Source: Luteimonas marina (GTDB lineage: Bacteria > Pseudomonadota > Gammaproteobacteria > Xanthomonadales > Xanthomonadaceae). From it: a DNA stretch of 64,000 bases. The notes under the pieces were generated by a model, which was not told where the DNA came from, ran no database searches, and saw nothing but the letters and a program-made list of their open reading frames with translations. The stretch lies in the NCBI RefSeq assembly GCF_007859325.1, contig NZ_VOHK01000001.1, forward strand, positions 248,001-312,000, written 5' to 3'. Shown here in pieces: positions 19,518 to 27,070 of this stretch; within the stretch, counting starts at the first letter, position 1, and each line of letters opens with the position of its first letter. Position numbers and translations under genes: made by a program.

Positions 19518-19799
19518 TCAGGCGTTGAACCCCAGCCAGACCAGGCCACCGAAGAACAGGAGCAGCACGACGATGCCGACCAGGCTCAGCGCGAGCATGG
19601 CGTAGCCCAGGATCAGGCCGGCGAGCGCCAGGCCGTCGCCCTCGAATCGGTCCGGTGCGCGCCGGATCTCGCCGCGCGCCATGTGCCCGGTGACGATCGC
19701 GACGATGCTGCCGATCCACGGCACGAGGGTCCAGCCAAGGATGCCGGAGATGAGGCTGGTGATTGCGAGGGCGCTGGTCTGGCGGGGCGGGAGATTCAT
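19518..19799 (-). CDS. DUF4190-like two-helix membrane protein
   Basis: The 93-residue protein fits the small DUF4190 group: a short leader ([20 protein letters not shown]), a first helix ending in the conserved [13 protein letters not shown] motif, and a second helix ([30 protein letters not shown]). Function is unknown. It precedes pyrD by one base. Confidence 0.85.
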   Translation of the reverse strand: MNLPPRQTSALAITSLISGILGWTLVPWIGSIVAIVTGHMARGEIRRAPDRFEGDGLALAGLILGYAMLALSLVGIVVLLLFFGGLVWLGFNA

Positions 19800-19842
19800 G
19801 GGCGGGTCTCGGCGGCGGGCGTTCGATGCGGGTGGTCCGGGC

Positions 19843-20016
19843 TCATCCCGGAAGGCGTCCGTGGCGCAGCGCTTCGACCCGTTCCCCGCGCCCGCGATCC
19901 TGCGCCAGGCGTGCGGCCGGCGCAGGGGCGTGGTCGACGGCCAGCAGGTCCGCGCGCCAGGCGCCGCTGACGCGTTGCAGCATCGCATATCGCGTCGCGT
20001 GATGCCCGCTTTGCAT
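19843..20016 (-). CDS. Possible small protein, 57 aa
   Basis: A 57-codon frame starting MQSGHHATRYAMLQRVSGAW fills the gap between the ALDH7 gene and the DUF4190-like gene on the same strand. Its codons follow the local high-GC third-position pattern. I do not recognise the sequence and the ribosome site is weak, so it may not be expressed. Confidence 0.35.
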   Translation of the reverse strand: MQSGHHATRYAMLQRVSGAWRADLLAVDHAPAPAARLAQDRGRGERVEALRHGRLPG

Positions 20017-20037
20017 GGCCTGCGGAGGAAGCCGCCG

Positions 20038-21573
20038 TCAGAGGTCGAACTTGATGCCCTGCGCCAGCGGCAGTGCGTCCGAGTAGTTGACGGTGTTGGT
20101 CTGCCGGCGCATGTAGGCCCGCCACGCATCCGAACCCGATTCGCGGCCGCCGCCGGTCTCCTTCTCGCCGCCGAAGGCGCCGCCGATCTCGGCGCCCGAG
20201 GTGCCCATGTTGACGTTGGCGATGCCGCAGTCCGAGCCGGTCGCGGCCAGGAAGGCCTCGGCCGCCTTGAGGTCGGTGGTGAAGATCGCCGAGGACAGGC
20301 CCTGCGGCACGGCGTTCTGCTGGTCGATGGCCTCGTCCAGCTCGCGGTACTTCATTACGTACAGGATCGGCGCGAAAGTCTCGGTCTGCACCACCTCGGC
20401 GTCGTTGGACAGGCCGGTGACGATGGTCGGCAGCACGAAGTTGCCCTTGCGGTCGTCGAGCGCGGCGCCGCCGGTCTCGACGGTGCCGCCGGCCGCCTTC
20501 GCCTTCGCGACCGCGTCGAGGTAGGCATCGACCGCGTCGCGGCTGTTGAGCGGGCCCATCAGGTTGGCCGGGTCGGTGGGATCGCCGATCTTCTTTTCGA
20601 CCTGTTTGTAGGCGGTGACCAGCTTGCCCAGCACGTCGTCGTGGATCGACTCGTGCACGAACAGGCGGCGCGTGGTGGTGCAGCGCTGGCCGGCGGTGCC
20701 GACCGCGCCGAACACGATCGCCGGGATCGCGAGCTTCAGGTCCGCGCTGGGGTCGACGATGATCGCGTTGTTGCCGCCGAGCTCCAGCAGGCTGCGGCCC
20801 ATGCGCCGCGCGACGCGTTCGCCGACCGTGCGGCCCACCCTGGTCGAACCGGTGAAGCTGACCAGGGCGATGCGCCGGTCGTCGACGAATTCCTGCGCCA
20901 GTTCGGTGCCGGCGTCGTTGAACAGGAAGAAGATGTCGGGGAAGCCGGCCTTGCGCAGGGCCTCGTTGCAGATCTTCATCGAGGCGATCGCCGACAGCGG
21001 GGTCTTGGGCGAGGGCTTCCAGATCGAGATGTCACCGCAGACCGCGGCGATGAAGCTGTTCCAGGCCCAGACCGCGACCGGGAAGTTGAACGCGCTGATG
21101 ATGCCGACCAGGCCCAGCGGGTGCCACTGTTCGTACATGCGGTGGCCGGGGCGTTCGGAATGCATGGTCAGGCCATAGAGCTGGCGCGAGAGGCCGACGG
21201 CGAATTCGCCGATGTCGATCATCTCCTGCACCTCGCCGTCGCCCTCGGGCTTGGACTTGCCCATCTCCAGCGCCACCAGCGAACCCAGCGCGTCCTTGTG
21301 CGTGCGCAGCGCGTCGGCGCACAGGCGGATCGCCTCGCCGCGGCGCGGCGCGGGCGTGCTGCGCCAGACCTTGAACGCGGCCTGCGCGCGCTCGACGATC
21401 AGGTCGTAGTCGGCCCGGCTCGATGCCTGGACGCGGCCCAGCACCTCGCCGGTGGTGGGATTGACCGGCTCGATCACGCCGGCGTCGGCGGTCTTCGACC
21501 ATTCGCCGCTGCCGAGGTAGGTGCCGGATTCGTTCGCGCCGAGGCCGAGGGCGGTGAGGACGGGGTGGGTCAT
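20038..21573 (-). CDS. ALDH7-type aldehyde dehydrogenase (aminoadipate semialdehyde dehydrogenase-like)
   Basis: This 511-residue ALDH belongs to the ALDH7/AmaB group that oxidises alpha-aminoadipate semialdehyde in lysine catabolism. Features are [36 protein letters not shown] (NAD loop), [13 protein letters not shown] (Glu base), [16 protein letters not shown] (catalytic Cys) and the C-terminal [34 protein letters not shown] typical of ALDH7. The start MTHPV at 21573 is used; the upstream extension is low-complexity. It is the second aldehyde dehydrogenase of the window, from a different subfamily. Confidence 0.92.
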   Translation of the reverse strand: MTHPVLTALGLGANESGTYLGSGEWSKTADAGVIEPVNPTTGEVLGRVQASSRADYDLIVERAQAAFKVWRSTPAPRRGEAIRLCADALRTHKDALGSLVALEMGKSKPEGDGEVQEMIDIGEFAVGLSRQLYGLTMHSERPGHRMYEQWHPLGLVGIISAFNFPVAVWAWNSFIAAVCGDISIWKPSPKTPLSAIASMKICNEALRKAGFPDIFFLFNDAGTELAQEFVDDRRIALVSFTGSTRVGRTVGERVARRMGRSLLELGGNNAIIVDPSADLKLAIPAIVFGAVGTAGQRCTTTRRLFVHESIHDDVLGKLVTAYKQVEKKIGDPTDPANLMGPLNSRDAVDAYLDAVAKAKAAGGTVETGGAALDDRKGNFVLPTIVTGLSNDAEVVQTETFAPILYVMKYRELDEAIDQQNAVPQGLSSAIFTTDLKAAEAFLAATGSDCGIANVNMGTSGAEIGGAFGGEKETGGGRESGSDAWRAYMRRQTNTVNYSDALPLAQGIKFDL

Positions 21574-21639
21574 GGCGGTGCGTACTCCTGTACGCCGCGG
21601 CGGCCGCGGGGGCGGCCAGGCGCGGCGGCTCTGCATGGG

Positions 21640-21716
21640 TGGCGCCCCCGGCGCGATTCGAACGCACGACCTTCCCCTTAGGAGGGGGACGCTCTATCCA
21701 GCTGAGCTACGGGGGC
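21640..21716 (-). tRNA. tRNA-Arg (CCT anticodon)
   Basis: On the minus strand the sequence folds as a 77-nt tRNA with a GCCCCCG acceptor, D-arm GCTCAGCTGGATAGAGC, anticodon stem TCCCC/GGGGA around loop CTCCTAA (anticodon CCT), T-arm GTTCGAATC and encoded CCA. It reads AGG codons. Confidence 0.95.
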
Positions 21717-21796
21717 GGAAACCCCGATTTTCGCATGACCGCCCGGACATGCCAAAGCACCTGTCCGCGGGCAGACTCCCGGCGTCGGGAATTCCC

Positions 21797-21869
21797 GGAG
21801 CGCCTTCAGGCGCGACCCGCCGTCCGACGAAGTGTCCGTCTCCCGGGGGCGCGGCCGAAGCCGCGCCGG
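21797..21869. repeat. Degenerate family D repeat
   Basis: GGAGCGCCTTCAGGCGCGAC and a diverged inverse arm (GCGCGGCCGAAGCCGCGCC) lie downstream of azurin. It resembles the intact copies at 38157 and 62182 and may serve as the azurin terminator. Confidence 0.55.
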
Positions 21870-21888
21870 ATCCGTGCCGGGCGTCCGC

Positions 21889-22344
21889 TCAGGGCGCCAC
21901 CACCACCTTGCCGCGCATCAGCGCCGAGTGGCCGGGGAAGGAGCAGAAGAAGCTGTACTCGCCGCCGGCCTTGAGCGCGCCACCGGGGATGGAGGCCGTC
22001 GCGCTCTCGCCGCCGCCGATCATCTTCGTCGCGCCCAGGACGCGCTTGTCGCCTGCCGGGAGATAACCGCTGGCGGCGCCGGCCTTGATGCCGTCCTTGG
22101 CGACGGCATCGGCGTCGGCGGAGGCGGTGACGACGATGTTGTGCCCCATGGCAGCGACCGGCAGCTTGCCGGTGTGCTGCAGTTCGAGGCTGATGCTCTT
22201 GCAGGCGGCCGAGACCGTGACCGTCTTCTGGTCGAACTGCATGTTGTCGCCGCCCTGGAGCTTGATCGTGCAGTTGGGCGCGGCCTGGACCAGGCCGGCG
22301 CAGCCGAGCAGGGCGAGGGCGAGCAGGGATTTGCGGATGTTCAT
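21889..22344 (-). CDS. azu: Azurin
   Basis: This 151-residue blue copper protein has a Sec signal peptide (MNIRKSLLALALLGCAGLVQA) and the type I copper ligands in order: His in MGHNIVVT, then Cys, His and Met in FFCSFPGHSALMRG. The N-terminal disulfide pair (NCTIKL ... ACKSISL) is present. Azurin carries electrons in the periplasm and can donate to copper nitrite reductase, which fits nirK at 43391-44560. An FNR-type box at 22418-22431 lies upstream; 41.5 bp from its centre gives a start at 22383 with GATCAT as -10 and a 39-nt leader. Confidence 0.97.
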   Translation of the reverse strand: MNIRKSLLALALLGCAGLVQAAPNCTIKLQGGDNMQFDQKTVTVSAACKSISLELQHTGKLPVAAMGHNIVVTASADADAVAKDGIKAGAASGYLPAGDKRVLGATKMIGGGESATASIPGGALKAGGEYSFFCSFPGHSALMRGKVVVAP

Positions 22345-22417
22345 GATGCTTTGCTCCGTGGGGGTTTCAGGTGTTTCAGGTCTGGCGCCATGATCGGACA
22401 TCGCGTCGCAGGATGCC

Positions 22418-22431
22418 TTGATCTGGATCAC
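22418..22431 (-). promoter_or_regulatory. FNR/Anr-type box for azurin
   Basis: TTGATctggATCAc matches TTGAT-N4-ATCAA at all but the last base. It lies between azurin and the divergent truncated haemoglobin. The -10 hexamer at the class II distance is good on the azurin side (GATCAT) and poor on the globin side. Confidence 0.75.
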
Positions 22432-22518
22432 CCGGCGGCCATGCGCGCCTGGAAAACGGCCTCCTGCAGGAATCCGGATGAGTTTGGCATCATCGACGTC
22501 CATCGTATCGGAGTCGAC

Positions 22519-22914
22519 ATGCCCCCATCCCCGCAACAGGACCCCGCGCCCGGCCCGGGCCTGTGCAGCGAGGAGGAAGTGACGCGGCTGGTGCACGCAT
22601 TCTACGCGCGCGTGCGCGCCGATCCGCGGCTGGGGCCGGTGTTCGACGCGCACGTGGACGACTGGCCGGCGCATCTGGCGACCCTGGTCGACTTCTGGTC
22701 GGCGATGCTGCGCGGCACGCGCCGGTTCAGCGGGGCGCCGGTGCAGCGGCACAACGCGCTGCCGGGGCTGGACGCGGCGATGTTTGAACGCTGGCTGACG
22801 CTGTTCGCCGCCACCACCGCGGAGCTGGGGAATCCGCCGATGCAGCAGCTGGCCGACGAGATGGCGACGCGCGTGGCCGGAACGCTGCTGGCCCGCTACC
22901 GCGCTGCCGAATAG
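22519..22914 (+). CDS. Group III truncated haemoglobin
   Basis: The 131-residue protein matches the TrHbIII family: EEEVTRLVHAFYARVRADPRLGPVF (helix B/E start), HLATLVDFWSAMLRGTRRFSGAPVQRHNAL with the proximal-His region, and FERWLTLFAATTAE. Such globins bind O2 and NO and often occur with microaerobic respiration genes, as here. It is divergent from azurin, and the FNR-type box between them may also influence it. ATG 22519 is preferred to an in-frame ATG at 22441. Confidence 0.85.
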   Translation: MPPSPQQDPAPGPGLCSEEEVTRLVHAFYARVRADPRLGPVFDAHVDDWPAHLATLVDFWSAMLRGTRRFSGAPVQRHNALPGLDAAMFERWLTLFAATTAELGNPPMQQLADEMATRVAGTLLARYRAAE

Positions 22915-22954
22915 GGCGGGCCTGGGCCCGCCGCGCGGAGCACGTCGTCCACCC

Positions 22955-23680
22955 CTACACGGGCAACGGCCGACAGCCCAGGGCAGCGAGGAAGTCATGC
23001 AGCGCAGGCACCCGCATCAGCCACGGCGCCGCAATCGTCAGCAGCCCCATGGCCAGCACGATGCCGGCGGCCAGCGCCTTCAGCCGCGGGCGCTGCAGCC
23101 AGCGGCCCATGCGCTGGCCCGACCAGGTCAGCGGCAGCATCACCGGCAGGGTGCCGAGGCCGAAGGCGAGCATGGTCAGCGCGCCGTTGCGCGGGCTGGC
23201 CTGCAGCCAGGCCACGGTCAGCAGGCTGAAGCTCAGGCCGCAGGGCAGCCAGCCCCAGAGCGCGCCGATGCCCAGTCGCCGCAGCGGCGTGTCCGCCGGC
23301 AGCAGGCGCCGCTGCAGCGGCTGCAGCCACGCCCAGGCGCGCGCGCCGGGGCGGGCGAGGAAGCCGGGCAGGGCGCGCACGCCGAGCAGGCGCAGCGCCA
23401 CCACCACCAGCGCGGCGCCGACGAGTGCACGCAGGGCGATGCCGATCCACGGATCGCGCAGCAGCGCCACCAGCCCGTGCCCGAACGCGCCGACGATCGC
23501 GCCGGCCAGCACGTAGCCGCCGACCCGCCCGAAGTTGAGCTGCAGCGCGCCCGGCCAGCCGCCGCCCGGCGCCGTGGCCGACAGCCCGGTGGCGATGCCG
23601 CCGCACATCGCGGCGCAGTGCAGGCCGCCGAGCAGGCCGCTGGCCAGCGCGGCGAGCAGCACCAGCCAGTCAATCGGCAT
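22955..23680 (-). CDS. Sulfite exporter TauE/SafE-family (CcoI-associated) membrane protein
   Basis: The 241-residue protein is the short SafE-like form found with cbb3 oxidase assembly genes: MPIDWLVLLAALASGLLGGLHCAAMCGGIA opens it with the conserved HC..MCGG motif. Further helices include GALWGWLPCGLSFSLL, with a second conserved Cys, and GTLPVMLPL. Relatives (CcoA neighbours, SenC/YwiC-type loci) are implicated in copper supply to the oxidase; that is inference here. Its ATG overlaps the ccoS stop by 11 bp. Confidence 0.85.
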   Translation of the reverse strand: MPIDWLVLLAALASGLLGGLHCAAMCGGIATGLSATAPGGGWPGALQLNFGRVGGYVLAGAIVGAFGHGLVALLRDPWIGIALRALVGAALVVVALRLLGVRALPGFLARPGARAWAWLQPLQRRLLPADTPLRRLGIGALWGWLPCGLSFSLLTVAWLQASPRNGALTMLAFGLGTLPVMLPLTWSGQRMGRWLQRPRLKALAAGIVLAMGLLTIAAPWLMRVPALHDFLAALGCRPLPV

Positions 23681-23996
23681 CCGGGGTCCCTGCGCCCTGG
23701 TAGCGCTGCGTGGTTGTTGTGGCTTCGGAAGGGTCGGAATATGGATCGTCATCCCCGCGAAGGCGGGGACCCAGCGTCTTGGCCTGTCGTGGAGCAACGA
23801 CGCTGGGTCCCCGCCTTCGCGGGGATGACGGATCGTGCTCGCGCTGCTCATCCTCGTCCCCGTCGTCGGCGAGGATGTCCAGCGCCGGTGTGTCGAGGTC
23901 GTCGAACTGGCCGCGCCGCACCGCCCAGACGAAGGCCCAGATCGCGACGCCCAGCAGCACCAGGCTGATCGGCACGAGCAGCAGCAGGCTCCTCAT
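23670..23996 (-). CDS. ccoS: cbb3 oxidase maturation protein CcoS with repeat-derived tail
   Basis: Residues 1-55 are a normal CcoS: a single N-terminal helix (LLLLVPISLVLLGVAIWAFVWAV) then RRGQFDDLDTPALDILADD, which is the family hallmark. CcoS is needed for copper/haem insertion into CcoN. The frame then runs straight through a family A repeat (23747-23830, 84 bp, exactly 28 codons), adding SSPRRRGPSVV ... LGPRLRGDDD and a short tail before stopping at 23670. The total of 108 aa is about twice the usual length. It overlaps ccoI by 4 bp (ATGA-type). Confidence 0.88.
   Translation of the reverse strand: MRSLLLLVPISLVLLGVAIWAFVWAVRRGQFDDLDTPALDILADDGDEDEQREHDPSSPRRRGPSVVAPRQAKTLGPRLRGDDDPYSDPSEATTTTQRYQGAGTPDAD
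23747..23830. repeat. Paired inverted repeat, family A variant (84 bp), inside the ccoS frame
   Basis: Arms CGTCATCCCCGCGAAGGCGG... and inverse around a short centre. It is read in frame by ccoS, and its length is a multiple of three. Confidence 0.9.
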
Positions 23997-26416
23997 GAAG
24001 GACTCCGGGCCAGTCGCAGGGCGTTGAGCGTGACCACCAGCGACGATCCTGCCATGCCCAGCGCCGCGATCCACGGCGTGACCAGGCCGGCGGCCGCCAG
24101 CGGCACCGCCAGCAGGTTGTAGCCCAGCGCCCAGGCGAAGTTTTGGCCGATGACGCGCCGGGTCGCGCGCGCCACCCGCACCGCGGCCGGGATCCGCAGC
24201 AGCGTCGGCCCGGTCATGACCAGGTCGGCCGCGCGCTGCGCCAGCGCCGCGCCGGTGTCCATCGCCAGCGAAACGTCGGCGCCGGCGAGCACCGGGGCGT
24301 CGTTGAGGCCGTCGCCGACCATCGCCACGATCCGGCCTTCCGACTGCAGCCGCCGCACCAGCGCCAGCTTGTCCTCGGGACGCTGGCGGGCGTGGGCGTC
24401 GGCGATGCCGAGCGCTTGCGCGAGCGTGCCGACCGGCGCGGCGGCATCGCCGCTCGACAGGTGCACACGCAGGCCGAGCGCGCGCAGCGCCTGCAGCGCG
24501 GCCGGGGCATCGGCGCGGATCGATTCGCGCAGCACGAAGCGCGCGGAGGCGTGCGCGCCGTCGCCGAGCCAGAGCGCGCCGTCGTCGGCGCCGCCGCAGG
24601 CGTACTCGGCGCGGCCGAGCCGCCAGCGCCGGCCGTCGACGACGCCTTCCACGCCCTGTCCGGCGACGGCGAGGACCGAGGTCGCCCTCGTCCCGTCCCC
24701 GGCCTGCGCGAACGCGGCCGCGAGCGGATGGTTGGCGTCGCGTTCGAGCGCCGCGGCGATGCGCAGCGCCTGCGCTTGCGCTTGCGCGAAATCGTCGAAA
24801 ACCTCGACCTGCGCCAGCGCCGGCCGGTCGTCGCTGAGCGTGCCGGTCTTGTCGAACACGATGTCGGTGGCGGTGGCCAGTGTTTCCATCGCGTCCGCGC
24901 GCGTGGCCAGCACGCCCGCGCGGGCCAGCGCACCGTGCGCGGCGGCGAGCGCGGTCGGCACCGCCAGCGACAGCGCGCAGGGGCAGCTGATCACCAGCAG
25001 CGCCAGCGTCACCTCGAACGCGCGCGAGGGATCGTGCAGGCGCCAGCCGGCGTAGACCAGCACGGCGACGAACAGCAGCGACACCACGAAGCGGCTGCCG
25101 ATCCGGTCCGCCACCCGCGCCAGCCGCGGCCGGTGCGACTGCGCCTCCTCGACCAGCCGCGTCAGCTGCGACAGGCGCGTCTCGGGCCCGGTGCAGGTGA
25201 TGCGGATGCGCGCCGGCGCCTCGCGGTTCACCGTGCCGGCGTAGACCGCGTCGCCCGGCGACTTGCGCACCGCGCCGGACTCGCCCGTCAGCAGCGATTC
25301 CTCGAGCCAGGCCTCGCCATCGAGCAGCACGCCGTCGGCCGGCACCGATTCGGCGATCGCGACGCAGGCGACGTCGCCCGCGTGCAGGTCGGCGAGCGCC
25401 ACAGATTCGCGCGCCCCGTCGGTGGTTTCGCGGGTCGCGAACGCGGGACGCGCGCGCGCCAGCGCGTCGACCTGGGCGCTGGCGACGTTGCGCGCGCGCT
25501 GCTCCAGCATGCGCGCCGCCAGCAGCAGGAACACGAACATCACCGCCGCGTCGAACCAGACGTGCGCGCCGCCGCGGATCGTCTCGACCAGGCTGGCGAA
25601 GTAGGCGAGCAGGGTCGAGGTGGCGATCAGCGTGTCCATGCCGACGTGGCGCATGCGCAGCTCGCGCCACATGCCGGCGAGGAACGGCCAGCCGGAGTAG
25701 AACACCACGGGCGTCGACAGCAGGAAGGCGAGCCAGCGGAAGAAGTCGCGCGTCGCCGCCGGCATCTGGTGGTCGAAGTCCAGGTACAGCGCCTCGGCCA
25801 GCATCATCGCCTGCAGCGTGCCGAGGCCGGCGATGCCCAGGCGCAGCAGCCAGCGGTTGCGTTCGGCGGTGCGGGCGCGCTCGCGCGCGTCACCGCCGGC
25901 CAGGTAGGGGCGGTAGCCGAGCGAGGCGAGTCGCTGCAGGACCTGCGACAGCGGCGCGCGCGCCGGGTCCCAGTCGATGCGGATGCGGCCGGTGACGGCG
26001 TTGGCGGTGACCTCGCGCACGCCCGGCTCGCGCGCCAGCGCCTTCTGGATCAGCCAGGCGCAGGCGGCGCAGCGCATGCCGTCGCTGAGCAGGGTGATGC
26101 GGCGCCCGCCCTCGATCGTGTGCGCGTGCTCGCGCAGCACGTCCTCGCGGTCCCAGACCGACAGGTCAACGTGGTCGCCGCCGACGCGGCCGGCGGCGGC
26201 CGTGCGCAGGCGGTAGTAGTCGCCCAGATTGGCGTCGCGGATCCAGCGCGCGGCGGCGGCGCAGCCGTCGCAGCAGTAGGCGCGGCCGTCGCCGTCGATG
26301 GCGCGCTGCGCGGGCTCGCGCGGCAGGGGCTCGCTGCAGTGGTGGCAGGAGGGTGTGGATGCCACCTCAGCGGCCGAAGCGTCATGCCATGCCAGCGCTG
26401 GGCGTTGACCTGTCAT
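23993..26416 (-). CDS. ccoI: Copper-translocating P-type ATPase CcoI/FixI
   Basis: This ~807-residue P1B ATPase supplies copper for cbb3 oxidase. The N-terminus has a putative metal site (CHHCSEPL, CCDGCAAAA), then an HMA domain (GMRCAACAWLIQKAL). The transporter core has CPC in VISCPCALSLAVPTA, the phosphorylation site VFDKTGTL, HP in DANHPLAAA, and MVGDGLNDAPVLAGADVSLAM. The start is unsure: ATG 26416 is the first conservative one and lies in a family C repeat; a GTG about 17 codons later (just before ASTPSCHHC) is possible. Confidence 0.93.
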   Translation of the reverse strand: MTGQRPALAWHDASAAEVASTPSCHHCSEPLPREPAQRAIDGDGRAYCCDGCAAAARWIRDANLGDYYRLRTAAAGRVGGDHVDLSVWDREDVLREHAHTIEGGRRITLLSDGMRCAACAWLIQKALAREPGVREVTANAVTGRIRIDWDPARAPLSQVLQRLASLGYRPYLAGGDARERARTAERNRWLLRLGIAGLGTLQAMMLAEALYLDFDHQMPAATRDFFRWLAFLLSTPVVFYSGWPFLAGMWRELRMRHVGMDTLIATSTLLAYFASLVETIRGGAHVWFDAAVMFVFLLLAARMLEQRARNVASAQVDALARARPAFATRETTDGARESVALADLHAGDVACVAIAESVPADGVLLDGEAWLEESLLTGESGAVRKSPGDAVYAGTVNREAPARIRITCTGPETRLSQLTRLVEEAQSHRPRLARVADRIGSRFVVSLLFVAVLVYAGWRLHDPSRAFEVTLALLVISCPCALSLAVPTALAAAHGALARAGVLATRADAMETLATATDIVFDKTGTLSDDRPALAQVEVFDDFAQAQAQALRIAAALERDANHPLAAAFAQAGDGTRATSVLAVAGQGVEGVVDGRRWRLGRAEYACGGADDGALWLGDGAHASARFVLRESIRADAPAALQALRALGLRVHLSSGDAAAPVGTLAQALGIADAHARQRPEDKLALVRRLQSEGRIVAMVGDGLNDAPVLAGADVSLAMDTGAALAQRAADLVMTGPTLLRIPAAVRVARATRRVIGQNFAWALGYNLLAVPLAAAGLVTPWIAALGMAGSSLVVTLNALRLARSPS

Positions 26417-26485
26417 CTCGAGCGTAGCGAGAGATCTGCCCTCGGACAGACCCCGCACAGATCCCTCACTTCGTTCGGGATGACA
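26411..26485. repeat. Paired inverted repeat, family C, overlapping the ccoI start
   Basis: TGTCATCTCGAGCGTAGCGA with GAGATCT and the inverse AGATCCCTCACTTCGTTCGG with GATGACA span 75 bp between ccoH and ccoI. The other clear copy is at 54884-54958. Confidence 0.8.
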
Positions 26486-26557
26486 CGTTTGATGTCATCC
26501 GGAAAGGCGGGACGGCCGGACTTGCCTCCGGGCTTGCGGAACACGACATCGGACCCC

Positions 26558-27070
26558 TCATGGCACCAGCGACGGCGCAAGCCGCGTCGCATGCTGCTGT
26601 TTCGGCAGGCGACCGTGCAGGCGCCATTTGCCGTCTGCCGGGGACAGCTGCACGATCCAGTCATGGCCGTCGTCGAGCGGCTGTTCGATGCGCCAGCCGG
26701 CGCCGGCGGGGGCGAGTTCGAGTTCGAGGTCTTCCCGCGTGCGGCTGGGATGCTGCAGCACCAGTCGCAGCGGCGCCTGGCGGCGGAAGTCGCCGGTGGC
26801 CGGGATCACTTCCAGCACGCCCTCGTCCGCGCGCAGCACCGCGCTCAGGCCGAGCGCGCGCGCCTGTTCGTCGGGGCCGAGGTCGGTGGTCTGGATCTGC
26901 GAGACGCGCTGCACGTCGTCGCGCACCACGTCGGCGCCGCCGCTGCGGGTGGCGATGACCACCAGCGCCATGCTGGCGAAGACCGACGCCGTCGGCAGGC
27001 CGATCACCAGCCACATCATCGCGGTCTTCCAGAAGGGCTTGGGCGCTTCCCGGGGGGGCTGCTGTTCCAT
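26558..27070 (-). CDS. ccoH: cbb3 oxidase accessory protein CcoH/FixH
   Basis: The 170-residue FixH-family protein has one N-terminal membrane helix (KTAMMWLVIGLPTASVFASMALVVIA) and a periplasmic beta-rich domain (LRLVLQHPSRTREDLELELAPAG ... LSPADGKWRLHGRLP). It is required for assembly of active cbb3 oxidase in other bacteria. The ATG at 27070 overlaps the ccoG stop by one base (TGATG); an in-frame GTG at 27073 is less likely. Confidence 0.9.
   Translation of the reverse strand: MEQQPPREAPKPFWKTAMMWLVIGLPTASVFASMALVVIATRSGGADVVRDDVQRVSQIQTTDLGPDEQARALGLSAVLRADEGVLEVIPATGDFRRQAPLRLVLQHPSRTREDLELELAPAGAGWRIEQPLDDGHDWIVQLSPADGKWRLHGRLPKQQHATRLAPSLVP

Noticed and set aside
21640-21716. Integration hotspot at tRNA-Arg(CCT)
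   Set aside because: No integrase, direct repeat of the tRNA end, or change in composition is seen beside it.
21597-22344. Read the azurin frame as extending from 22998
   Set aside because: The extension crosses the divergent globin gene and lacks a signal peptide; MNIRKSLLALALLG at 22344 is a proper one.
22418-22431. The azurin FNR box as a class II site for the divergent truncated haemoglobin
   Set aside because: At the class II distance on the plus strand the hexamer is AAACGG, without the xAxxxT pattern seen at the other promoters; regulation from another distance is not excluded.
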